NCBI RefSeq assembly: GCF_035046485.1
Contig: NC_085138.1
Span: 27,100,878 to 27,164,877 of the forward strand
DNA: 64,000 nucleotides
Reading direction: 5' to 3'
Source: Aedes albopictus
Lineage: Eukaryota > Arthropoda > Insecta > Diptera > Culicidae
The translations under genes were made by a program, and so were the position numbers. The stretch's first letter is position 1; every line of letters starts with the position of its first letter. The notes under the pieces were generated by a model that searched no databases, was not told the origin of the DNA, and was given only the letters and a program-made list of their open reading frames with translations. Of the stretch, positions 32,925-43,189 are shown piece by piece.

Positions 32925-33542
32925 CAGGGTCGTACAATTTCGAAAGGAAAACATGACGTACGACAGCTGCAGCAAATCGTTTCCCATACGAACGGACTGC
33001 TTTATGCTTCATCTCTCACCCAGCAACACACTCATTCGCTGCTGCTACAGAAACAAGTGTGTATGAAACATGGAATGACACACTTGGGTTTTCGTTTCAT
33101 TTATGAGTCATTGAAACACTTCAACATGCTAAAAACACTATTTAAACCGCATTTTTCAATAGTGGTGCACGCCAATAGAATGATAATTATGTTTTATGAG
33201 AGAGGATAACAAATTCGACCACTTAAATCCAATTAATCGGCGCCCGTAACCATTGAGAGACTAGCGCGCACCAGTGAGACACTAATGCTCTGCCGGGTGA
33301 AGCACAAGCAATGCGACCGGGTGGGAGACTACCGCTGCCGTGTGCAGCATAGTTGTCCCATGTTAATAGGGATTCCCGTAGAACATGGGACAACTATGCT
33401 GCACACGGCAGACCGAGTGCTACGATGAGTGGAAAAGTTTTTTTAAACGAAACGAGTGATTAGAAAATGTATGAAACGGTTGAAGTGACTCATTCAAATG
33501 TTGCATGAAAGTGTATCATTGAAACGAAATTGTACGACCCTG
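32925..33542. mobile_element. Non-autonomous hAT element
   Basis: 618 bp with termini CAGGGTCGTACAATTTCG and the exact inverse at the right end, flanked by a perfect 8-bp duplication GTTCGCAC (32917-32924 and 33543-33550), the hAT signature. It lacks a transposase frame and contains a nested hairpin element at 33335-33411. Confidence 0.93.
33335..33411. mobile_element. 77-nt perfect hairpin element nested in the hAT element
   Basis: A 30-bp arm starting CTGCCGTGTGCAGCATAG, a 17-nt loop, and the exact reverse complement of the arm. A 4-bp ACCG lies on both sides (33331-33334, 33412-33415). The diverged sister copy is at 16491-16565, so the sequence is mobile or repeated rather than local. Confidence 0.88.
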
Positions 33543-33550
33543 GTTCGCAC

Positions 33551-36500
33551 TATTTACTTAGCTAACATCGAAATTTCCGTAATACGTATAGATTTTGAAC
33601 TCCTTAACTGATTTATTACCAAACTTCAGTGTATTTCTTCCGTTTCACTATACAACACAGTTGTTTTCGGCATTTAAGTTAAAATACACAAAAAAAAACA
33701 GTTGTTTTCAGCTCAACTTCCAAATCAAGACCTCTTCACTCACATGCATGATTTTTAGTGTTTGTATTCCAATGGTTGGCAATCGTTCGAACTGACAGCA
33801 TAGCTCACGCTTGAAATAATTATATGTTCAGATTTCAAATCTTACACAAACGAAATCCAATAATTCTGATTGCAATTAAATCCGATTTGGAGTTTGAGAT
33901 TTGAACATTTCATCAAACACTTGTTGCAATTTATTGGATAAAAAAATCGTAATTCCGAAGCAGATATGCGGTCGACTCCAAAGGTTTGTTCTCCTTTATT
34001 TGGAAATTTTATGGCTGTAGAGTTATGGAAACGATTGACGTTTACGTTTATCTGCCGGGCACGCGATTCAACAACTATTCAGTGGGTCTGACTTAGGGTT
34101 GCTGCCACTCGAAAATGTAATTGTTTTGATATCTTCTTTCTGCGGTCGTCCTAAGTGTTTATAAGGTACCAACAAACAGTATGTATTTAGCATACAGATT
34201 CCAGGCTACCAATGTTTCGTTCCGTGACCCCACTCTTGGCAATCATGGCACTAGGTAGGGATCTGAAAATTTCCATCAGGGTTACATGTGACTTGAACGC
34301 AAAACATCAGATCAAATAAATATTTTGAATGATCAATCAATAATACAATGAATATTAGGCCAGAAAACAGAAGAAAAAATTTAAGTCTGTATTTATATTA
34401 TCTATCTGCAATCCATCGACTTATCAATCATCCATACCTCACCATGCAAATAGCGTAGGAAAATAACTAAGTAGGAGTATCGAAGCCTCCGATTGGCATC
34501 GATTATGATAAGATAAGCCAAACAGCAGTACATAGTGCCATATGTTTTCGTCAGCAAACAACAGCCAAACATTCGATATATCGCGTTCCGTGATATCGCG
34601 TCAAAGTGCAACGGTCGGTCACACTGCATTTTCAATCGAAGCAAACCCACTAATCTCCTTTTCGCGCGAGATTAGACGGTGCATTTTTTGTCTATTGTTT
34701 TTACCTGGCGATAAGTGATTACGGAATGAGCTGGGCTAGAGGATGGAGGCGCGTTTGGGGATATCGTCGATAAATATCATACCGATAATGTCGCTACACC
34801 GGAACCATTGAACATTTTGCGACCGTCTAGCGCGTAAAACAGTCTTGCCATCATCGTCGTCATTGTCATTGTTTCAATGTCACGGACACGATGCAAACGG
34901 GTGCCCGGTACGCAACTGTTATCGTACGATGTATACTAGGGCGGTTCCAAATGACGACTTTAGTTGTAGAACTACTGTTGAAGATTCACAAATTGGATAA
35001 TAATCCATGAAATCGATATGGCCAGACAGAAAGACAACACGGCGTCATGGTCGCATTTTTTCCACAGTCAAGTTCGCAGATTGTGAACAATCCTCGGTAC
35101 CCATCACGTAATTTATTTTTAGTCCTTTTCCTGTCAGATCGGTGTAACACGCTAAATATAATTTACACAAAAAGCAATTTACAAGTAAAAAAATACACGG
35201 TAATGAGTATTATTGGGTACCGGACTGGACCCACACAATTTAATGGTTTTCTTTGGTACTTCGAGGGCTTGAAATTAGTCTATGACAACACATCACAGTG
35301 GTTCCATTTGTTCAGGGAAGTGGTCATAAATCATTTTCTTCGTTTTTTGAAGGGAAGAATCATTTTTAATGACCAGAAATAGCATGTTATGACCAAAAAA
35401 GGATATTCCACTACGTTTGAATGAACATCACTTGAAAAATATTAACTTTGGACATTTTTATTTATGATAATGAAATTATCATTAGAAAGCTTTATTTTGC
35501 ACAGAAATCAGTAATCAAATATTTTTAACTATTATGAAGAGTGGGTCGAATTATATCAATTTCTGCTAAGTATAACAAGTTAAAACATGTATCACATGAC
35601 AGTATCATAATAGATTCTTGTGAATAGTATCAGTATTAGCATTAATTTTTTTTTATTAGTAGGTTTTATTTCTGCTGTAATAAAACAATATTTGAAACAG
35701 GAGACTTTTCCTCAGAAATAAGGTAGTTTTCATGGTTGAAATACAGAAAAATCATCACAAATCGAAATAGTATGTATAACTACAGTGTCAAATTACCAAT
35801 AGTAATCATCTTTAAACAATAGTGCAATAGTGCAATTACAGAACCAATTACTTCTTCAATTGCAAAATTTTAAACAAATATTCGGGAATATTTCACATTA
35901 CGGACGTAAAAGGAAATTTTATTACCATAAATACAATGCTTTACACCGTAATATATCATACGATTCATGGGCCTACGTTATGACAAAGATTAAAGTATTT
36001 CCAGTCGTTTTTGTTTCTAGCAATTGCTTTGGAAATGCTATCCAGTAATGAAGTACGTGGAATTTCAATAAAAGATAGCTCTAACCCAATAAACGAAATA
36101 TATACAAATATCGCTCTACATTGCTAAATATTCGACAGAATGCTTGCAATAGTATCAAAGAAATCAATTCGAATACTGAGAATTAACGTAAAAAAATTGA
36201 TCAAATATTTAGATTTGGAAAGAGATTATGAAGAATTATTTCCAGTAAATATTAATCAATGAACATATTTACTCCTTCTTCTCCCATCACTACAGTTTTA
36301 GGTACTGGATGGATTTTGAGGAAATTTTGTCAATGTTAGCAGAAAATGCAAAATTCCTTATCAAATTAAACAATTACAAAGGTAAGTTTTGACAAGGCCA
36401 AATGAAAATGGTTGTTATGCAATTACTCATTCCTCAAGCCATACCTCCAGAACTGTATTTTTTCATAATTAAAAAAAAAACATTTACAAAGTTTGTTTTC

Positions 36501-36810
36501 AAATAAAATATCCCTCAAGTATTGTAAAAAGCATTGAAATATCTCCTGTTAAAATTTCAGTAATTTTGGTACGCATTTCAGGCAGTTACAGAGAGACAAG
36601 TTTATATATAATTTTGTAGTTATTTAAAAACATATTTTTATAAAAAGAACGAGTAACTTCCAATACATCCTGCAAACTTATATGCAGATATTTGCAACTA
36701 CAACCTTCACAGATTGATTCTCCTACTCAAATCTGATCATTTGATGGCTGACGATTGATTAAATGTGGTTAAGAACATGTTTGAAATGCTACATGAATTT
36801 TTATTATGTA
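33551..36810. other. Long AT-rich spacer, nothing recognised
   Basis: 3.3 kb without a convincing exon, inverted-repeat element or RNA gene. All open frames are short and lack motifs. Confidence 0.4.
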
Positions 36811-36814
36811 TATA

Positions 36815-37417
36815 TGTTACGGGTATAAATATTTGTTACAATTATAAGACAGAATAATTGTTTAATGTGTTATAAGATTATTATTCGTTCGTTCTTTGTA
36901 TTGTATGTTTCATTTTAACTTATATTTATTCCCATAATTTTAATGCACATTTATAGGGTTCTGGGAAAATAGAGGCCCATGAAATGCAACCCCACTTTGA
37001 TTGCCAACTTTCAGGCTATTTCGGGCAGCGGTCAAGTACTAGAGATGTAAACCTTTCCCTGCCACAGACTTCAAGTTGTTGAGCTCAAGTATCGAACCCT
37101 GAAACGGGATGCCCGATTAGGATTTGTTTTCCTAGACAAAACCAAGCTATGAACACAGCAACAAATGCTGTGAACTAAAAGGCATACTGCCAACTAAAAT
37201 ACAAGTCCAGGATGACTGATGGACCTAAACCAATAAATGAAACCTCCTCATCCTGTGATCGGAAGGAGTTATCCATCATCTGGATAACAGGGCACTTTAT
37301 GTTATGTGTTGTGCTGCGTCAATTTTTGATGTTCCTAATTTGTGCATTTGTAAGGTTCTATGTGCATCGTGATATGTTAATACTTTGTAATAATTAATTT
37401 CTTTTATTTTTGTAACA
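36815..37417 (+). repeat. 5' LTR of the non-coding LTR element
   Basis: 603 bp beginning TGTTACGGGTATAAATA, whose TATAAATA lies only about 9 bp from the edge. It ends TTTTTGTAACA directly before the primer-binding site. Confidence 0.9.
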
Positions 37418-37924
37418 TGGCGCCCAACGTGGGGCTTGCATTTGTAGGGTTCCATGTTGTATTTTGTAACATGGCGCCCAACGTGGGGCCCTTGCATTTG
37501 TAGGGTTCCATGTTGTATTTTGTAACATGGCGCCCAACGTGGGGCTTTTAGGTTCCCGATTAGGATTAGTTTTCCTAGACAAAACCAAGCTATGAATACA
37601 GCATCAAATTCTGTGAACTAAAAGGCATACTGCCAACTAAAATACAAATCCAGGATGACTGATGGACCCAAATCAATAAATGAAACCTCGTCATCCTGTG
37701 ATCGGAAGGAGTTATCCATCTGGATAACAGGGCACATTTATGTTGTGTGTTGTGCAGCGTCAATTTGTGATGTTCCTAAATTGTACATTTGTAAGGTTCT
37801 GTGTATCGTGAAGTGGTAATACTTTGTAATAATTAATTTCTTTTATTTTTGTAACATGGCGCCCAACGTGGGGCCCTTGCATTTGTAAGGTTCCATGTTG
37901 TATTTTTGTAACATGGCGCCCAAC
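37418..37924 (+). repeat. LTR-end/primer-binding-site array
   Basis: TGGCGCCCAACGTGGGGC occurs at 37418, 37472, 37528 and 37857, and a truncated TGGCGCCCAAC at 37914. Each is preceded by the last bases of the LTR (TTTTTGTAACA or TATTTTGTAACA). The third and fourth copies are separated by an internal LTR fragment (about 37552-37856) that resembles the 3' half of the LTR. The 18-mer is the complement of the 3' end of lysine tRNA used by several retroelements. Confidence 0.9.
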
Positions 37925-38339
37925 TGAAAAACCCCGTACAGCTAGCCGGAAGGATTATAACTTCAGTCTTAAGGCCATTTTATTTTTGTGGACAGTTAAC
38001 CTCCATAAAAGTAAAGTTTAGTTAAGGTTAGATTTATTCGTTACGTGATTTGGAGAGCAATTTGGCTTTCGGGTAACAATCTTTAGTTTTGAGTAAAGGT
38101 GTTTTCTGGGGACTTGTTAGTCCTGTTCACCGCTACGTTTCTGGAAAGCATTGTGGCTTTCGGGTAGCACAACTCATTTTGGTTTTGTTTTGAGTTTAGG
38201 TTAAGTTATTTATCTTTATCGTAGTGTTAAGTGTATGGCCTTAACACTATTGTTATAAAGGATACGAAGCATATGGGAGCTGAATTTTTCGTGAATCGGT
38301 GAACGATTCTCGAAAAATTCTTCCTCAAACGTTGGATTG

Positions 38340-38940
38340 TGTTACGGGTATAAATATTTGTTACAATAATAAGACAGAATAATTGTTTAATGTGTTTAAA
38401 GTTCAATATTCGTTCGTTCCTTGTGCTACATGTTGAATTTTAACTTGTAAATATTACCCTAGTATTAATTAACATTTATAGGGTTCTGGCAGGATAGAGG
38501 CCAATGAAGTGCAATCCTATTTCGATTGCCAACATTCAGGCCATTTCGGGCCGCGATTAAGTACTAGATACGTAAACCTTTCCCTGACACAGACTTCAAG
38601 TCATAGAGCTCTAGTATCGAAACCCGAAACGGGATGCCCGATTAGGATTAGTTTTCCTAGACAAAACTAAGCTATGAACACAGCAACAAATGCTGTGAAC
38701 TAAAAGGCATACTGCCAACTAAAATACAATTCAGGGATGACTGATGGACCTAAACCAATAAATGAAACCTCGTCATCCTGTGATCGGAAGGAGTTATCCA
38801 TCTGGATAACAGGGCACATTTATGTTATGTGTTGTGCTGCGTCAATTTGTGATGTTCCTAATTTGTGCATTTGTAAGGTTTTATGTGTATCGTGATATGT
38901 AAATCCTTTAAAATAATTAATTTCTTTTATTTTTGTAACA
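38340..38940 (+). repeat. 3' LTR of the non-coding LTR element
   Basis: 601 bp, the same ends as 36815-37417, with scattered substitutions and small indels between the two. Confidence 0.9.
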
Positions 38941-38944
38941 TATA

Positions 38945-39714
38945 TTCTATGGGTAAAATTATGTGCCTATTACTTACAGCCCCATTAGTCCAACAACATC
39001 CATTTCCACTTTTTGGTGCTTTGAATTTGAAAGATAAACATTTATTCTGATTTTCTGCGTTGAAAAACATTTGAAAATCCACTTGGTTTTGTTATACGAA
39101 GACGCGGTGTACAACTCCAAATTGATGTAATTTTTCGACAAATTTTAAGAATGTCAAATTGCATAACAGTACTCACGCTCTCAAGCAAAATATGCAACAG
39201 AAACATACATAAAAATATTTTTTCTGCATTCTTGGGAACTTCATTGATTTATAAAAAATATACAAACTCATGAATTAGAAAATCAATTTTTCGATTTTTG
39301 ACCTATGGCGGTACCACTGTGCACTGGGGTTCCAAATACTAATATTTTCTCATATTATCCGTTGCAAGAAAATAGAGAGCGAAAATGGTGCAAAATCGCT
39401 AATAGACCTCCGCTCGTACGTTTAATCGTTCTGGTGTCTTTTACAAAAAGTGCGCGAATGGGCCAAAGAATACTGCGCCGACAACACCAACACGATTTAC
39501 CGTACTGGCGGAGGTATACGAGCACTTGCGCTCAAAAATTTTCGCGCAACGCATAATATTGATGGATCGTAGTAGGCCGTGCGCGCGAGCGAATTCATTT
39601 TCAAAACTAAACTGTCACGCTTTTTCTTTGCTCAGCGTTGTTTTGAATATGACCGGCCTTCTATGCCTTCCGCAAATTTTACCACGGAAAGTGCTTGCAA
39701 ATTGATCTTCGGTG
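38945..39714. other. Spacer before the assembly gap
   Basis: AT-rich, then GC-balanced from about 39380. No Arg/Asp-rich coding sequence resembling the exon on the other side of the gap is seen here. Confidence 0.4.
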
Positions 39715-40214
39715 NNNNNNNNNNNNNNNNNNNNNNNNNNNNNNNNNNNNNNNNNNNNNNNNNNNNNNNNNNNNNNNNNNNNNNNNNNNNNNNNNNNNNN
39801 NNNNNNNNNNNNNNNNNNNNNNNNNNNNNNNNNNNNNNNNNNNNNNNNNNNNNNNNNNNNNNNNNNNNNNNNNNNNNNNNNNNNNNNNNNNNNNNNNNNN
39901 NNNNNNNNNNNNNNNNNNNNNNNNNNNNNNNNNNNNNNNNNNNNNNNNNNNNNNNNNNNNNNNNNNNNNNNNNNNNNNNNNNNNNNNNNNNNNNNNNNNN
40001 NNNNNNNNNNNNNNNNNNNNNNNNNNNNNNNNNNNNNNNNNNNNNNNNNNNNNNNNNNNNNNNNNNNNNNNNNNNNNNNNNNNNNNNNNNNNNNNNNNNN
40101 NNNNNNNNNNNNNNNNNNNNNNNNNNNNNNNNNNNNNNNNNNNNNNNNNNNNNNNNNNNNNNNNNNNNNNNNNNNNNNNNNNNNNNNNNNNNNNNNNNNN
40201 NNNNNNNNNNNNNN
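39715..40214. other. Assembly gap (500 N)
   Basis: Exactly 500 undetermined bases, the usual placeholder for a gap of unknown size, so distance and relative orientation of the two sides are uncertain. Confidence 0.99.
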
Positions 40215-40215
40215 C

Positions 40216-40605
40216 CGTGAGTCGACCTCGCGCAGTGCTTGGGAACGATCGTCGACGCGGGATTACTCGCCGCCTGCGCGTAGCTCGTACGATCGTGATT
40301 CGTACGATCGTCGTGATCGTGATCGTGACAGCACTCGCCGTGATCGCGATCGTGACCGTGACTACTACAGTAGCAGCAGTCGCGATCGCGATCGCGGCTA
40401 TGATAGCAGCAGCAGTCGCGATTACAGTCGTGACTATGAGCGTGATCGTTACCGTCGTCGCGATTCGCCCGAGCGTAACCGGCGCGAAAGCAGCCGTAGC
40501 AGCAGTGACTACCCGCGGGTTAAGCAGGAACGCCACTCGCCGGATTCGGACCGCGAGGAGATGCGATCGGTCACGTCTCGATCCAGCGATGCCCACCGAG
40601 TTTGA
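40216..40605 (+). CDS. Arg/Asp/Ser-rich protein, C-terminal exon (partial)
   Basis: 129 codons open from the gap to a TGA at 40603-40605. The peptide is dominated by RD, SR, DRDR and SSSS runs (for example YDRRDRDRDSTRRDRDRDRD), then RNRRESSRSSSDYP and a VKQE site that fits the SUMO-acceptor pattern, and ends SSDAHRV. Such low-complexity RS/RD tails are typical of nuclear RNA-binding or splicing factors. The defining N-terminal domains are lost in the gap, so I cannot name the gene. GC content is far higher than in the surroundings and a poly(A) signal follows, which supports a real terminal exon. The antisense frame across the gap is a shadow. Confidence 0.7.
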   Translation, partial: RESTSRSAWERSSTRDYSPPARSSYDRDSYDRRDRDRDSTRRDRDRDRDYYSSSSRDRDRGYDSSSSRDYSRDYERDRYRRRDSPERNRRESSRSSSDYPRVKQERHSPDSDREEMRSVTSRSSDAHRV

Positions 40606-40845
40606 GGGTACGGACGTGGGGCACTGTTAGCGGCACCGTCGTCCCCACGACAACCTTCCTGTTGAGAACCACTGGTTTAGTCTCTCATGCTCTCGCCGAT
40701 CTACGCGCTCGCCGATAGCATTTCGTTATTCCTCGGTCGATGCACAATCGCAGAGATTAATTAGAAGTAATGTAGTCGCCGTGTCGTACATACGTGTCGT
40801 TTTGTAATGTAATTTTAATGTAAATAAAGTTATGTTTTAAAGTGT
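40606..40845 (+). terminator. 3' UTR and poly(A) signal of the RD-rich gene
   Basis: An AATAAA at 40823-40828 lies about 220 bases after the stop codon, followed by a T/GT-rich stretch, consistent with a short 3' UTR and cleavage near 40845. Confidence 0.6.
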
Positions 40846-41170
40846 TATTTCGCTACGCCTGGGAGTTTGAATAGACTGTTATGTCTCCCGGCCACCCCGA
40901 ACTCCAGGTCGTAACACTTCCCCACCGGGAACTAGCTTCTCGTCAAGCGACTTTCCCGAACTGGGCGCGGTTCGGAGCGCTGGCCGTGGCATGTTGAGCA
41001 AATAAGAGGTCATTGTTGGGGGGAGAATATTGACAACAGAAGAAACGATGACTATTGAGGGGTTATCGAACGATCTGCTCAGCATGATGGAGCACGAATC
41101 TTCTTCTGCACTGGAAGATTCCACTACTTTTAAGGCAAGTTTGATCCCAATTGTACACATTAAGTTTCCA
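40846..41170. other. Spacer after the RD-rich gene
   Basis: Contains CCCGGCCACCCCGAACTCC near 40888 and otherwise no recognised element. Confidence 0.3.
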
Positions 41171-42903
41171 AAGTTTTAATTTGTTTTTGGACATTCTTTT
41201 TTTTTCCCTGGCCTTGTTCGCAGGGGTTGACGGTATTAAAGTGAAGGAGTTTCATTTTGATTATTGTAATGTAGTGTTCTTTAGTGAAACATATCACCTT
41301 TTTAACACTTTAATGCGCCTCCAACGGTTCATCACGAACCGGCTGCTGCAGATGGAGTATGGCTGATCATATGCATCAGACATGCTCGATAAACACGGAG
41401 GAACCGCCAGGGCTCAGTAGAGTCTATTCCCAAGCAATTGTTCCAAATCGGTTGGATTTGAGAAGGTTTTGATGATCGTTACAAATCCTAATAAAAGTTT
41501 TATAGGATTTGTGACTGGTTCTGGAACCTTTTACAGCCAGCTGACTTCAAAATGTTGTTTGGGCTCTATTTCCCACGTTTCTCGGTTGATTTTGATTATT
41601 AATTAATTAATGTCATAGTCGCTTTTTTGAATTTTTACAATGTTAGGTACTTGATTATATTTTCTTTAAATAAAGCAATTAAAATCAACCGAAACATTAA
41701 TAGTGGGAAGGAGATTTGCAGCACTTAATTGTGCTGATAAATATATTCGAAGCTAACGTGCGAACACTTAAACGCATTGCGTTTGACGTGACAGTTTGGA
41801 CTGGACAAAAAACTGACTGCTTTTTATTAACTGAACAACGTTACTTTTGTATGACTATGTTAACATTTCTAGGCCACGCATGAGAAAATGACATGGTTTA
41901 TCTTGGTAGGACCGATAGGACAGAACAAATTCGAATATGTTTCTGTTTCTGTAGGTTTTGGACCGATGACAATTTAAAGACACAAGAGATGAACACATAG
42001 AAGTAGAAATCAAGAAAACAATTTGACACAGAATCGACTATATTTGAACATACGGGTTCGATTGATTCGATGAATCTATCTAGAAGTATCTAGAAAACAA
42101 TTGACGCTAAGATTGGAAAAAAGCTTGCATTTGAGACTAGACTACAATAATGGTCGATAGGGAACAATGCGCTAGACAGCATTATTATTCATTTTTTAAT
42201 ATTTACCCGTAGGCTTTTCGCCGGTTGACAGTACAGTATTCAGCTGTGTACGAAGATACGGATTAGTTGGTGTACAGATGACAGGGTTCTCACGGGAAGT
42301 GCTTCAAGCAAGGCTTACATAACAACTGACAATAAAGAAACCTATTTTCCTTGACTTTCTATGCAATGGACATCTGACCGAACACACGTGTTTTCGTTAA
42401 TCTCCTAGGCGTTATTAAGACATGACGTATGTGCATGACGGAACAACTAGCAGGACACAGTTCTAGACGTCTCTATTCAATAACGACATTCAGCATATTT
42501 CCAATAAAACTACACTTCAATAAGGCAAAGACTATAGCTGCTATGATAGAACAGATCAGAATGACTTAATTGACAATTACCTCGGAGATCTACTTCGAAT
42601 AACTGACAAATTGGCAAGAACCTAACTAATTACATGGACCATACTACAAAAAAAAACAATTGACAAAAAGAAAAAAGGGGAAACTTTTATTAAAACTATT
42701 TTTGTTCAACGCAGGCCAAAACAGTGTCGACTTGGGCCACACACGCCTACGTACTTCTGTGTGTTGAAACAAAAATAGAGGCTCCTAGAAGCAAATGTAG
42801 GGAAAGGGTGTGGTGTAGAACATAAGCACAGTGTGCTACCGCCGTAATCACTTTGAAAAAAAAAAAAAAAGTTTTAATTTGTTTTTGGACATTCTTTTTT
42901 TTT
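41171..42903 (+). repeat. Poly(A)-ended insertion between 35-bp direct repeats
   Basis: The 35-bp sequence starting AAGTTTTAATTTGTTTTTGG occurs at 41171-41205 and 42869-42903. Between them lie about 1.66 kb ending in 15 or more A residues (about 42856-42870). Target duplications around a poly(A)-tailed insert are what LINE-driven retrotransposition leaves, although 35 bp is long for that and no AATAAA is close to the tail. Near the left end a pyrimidine run followed by TTCGCAG looks like a splice acceptor, and a frame (GVDGIKVKEFHFDYC...) runs to a stop at about 41364. The insert is not assigned to any family; assembly duplication is an alternative. Confidence 0.5.
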
Positions 42904-43189
42904 TACTTTCTTTTATTTTACATAACACACTTTTCATGTTTCATGTCACAATTTTTCTAAACAACTCATTTTTCATATTTTTTCGTTCTCACGGAAAAAC
43001 ATAGAGAAATTGTAAATTTTAGTATCGTGACAACCAGTTTTTGAAGAAGGTCAATCTATGTTCAATGTTTATTTTTCTTGTATTTGTAAAGTGCTGTGTT
43101 AGTTATACCAATGATGCAAAATGCCAGTTTTATATTTCTCTGTAACAAAAACACGATACCTACCTTACCTTGTTGGCTACAAAGTAACT

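Larger units (their letters stand above)
36815..38940 (+). mobile_element. Non-coding LTR element with reiterated PBS
   Basis: Two diverged LTRs (36815-37417, 603 bp; 38340-38940, 601 bp) with ends TGTTAC...GTAACA and a 4-bp flanking duplication TATA (36811-36814, 38941-38944). The 922-bp interior has no coding frame. It contains four full and one truncated copy of a lysine-tRNA-type primer-binding site and a partial internal LTR duplication. No clear polypurine tract precedes the 3' LTR. Differences between LTRs make it older than the gypsy, copia and TRIM insertions. Confidence 0.88.

Noticed and set aside
37418..37924. CRISPR-like repeat array
   Set aside because: The repeats are a retroelement primer-binding site plus LTR end, unevenly spaced, in a eukaryotic context; there are no cas genes.
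39579..40630. Long open frames running through the N gap on both strands
   Set aside because: They are open only because undetermined bases cannot encode stops; only the + frame ending at 40605 has supporting composition and a poly(A) signal.
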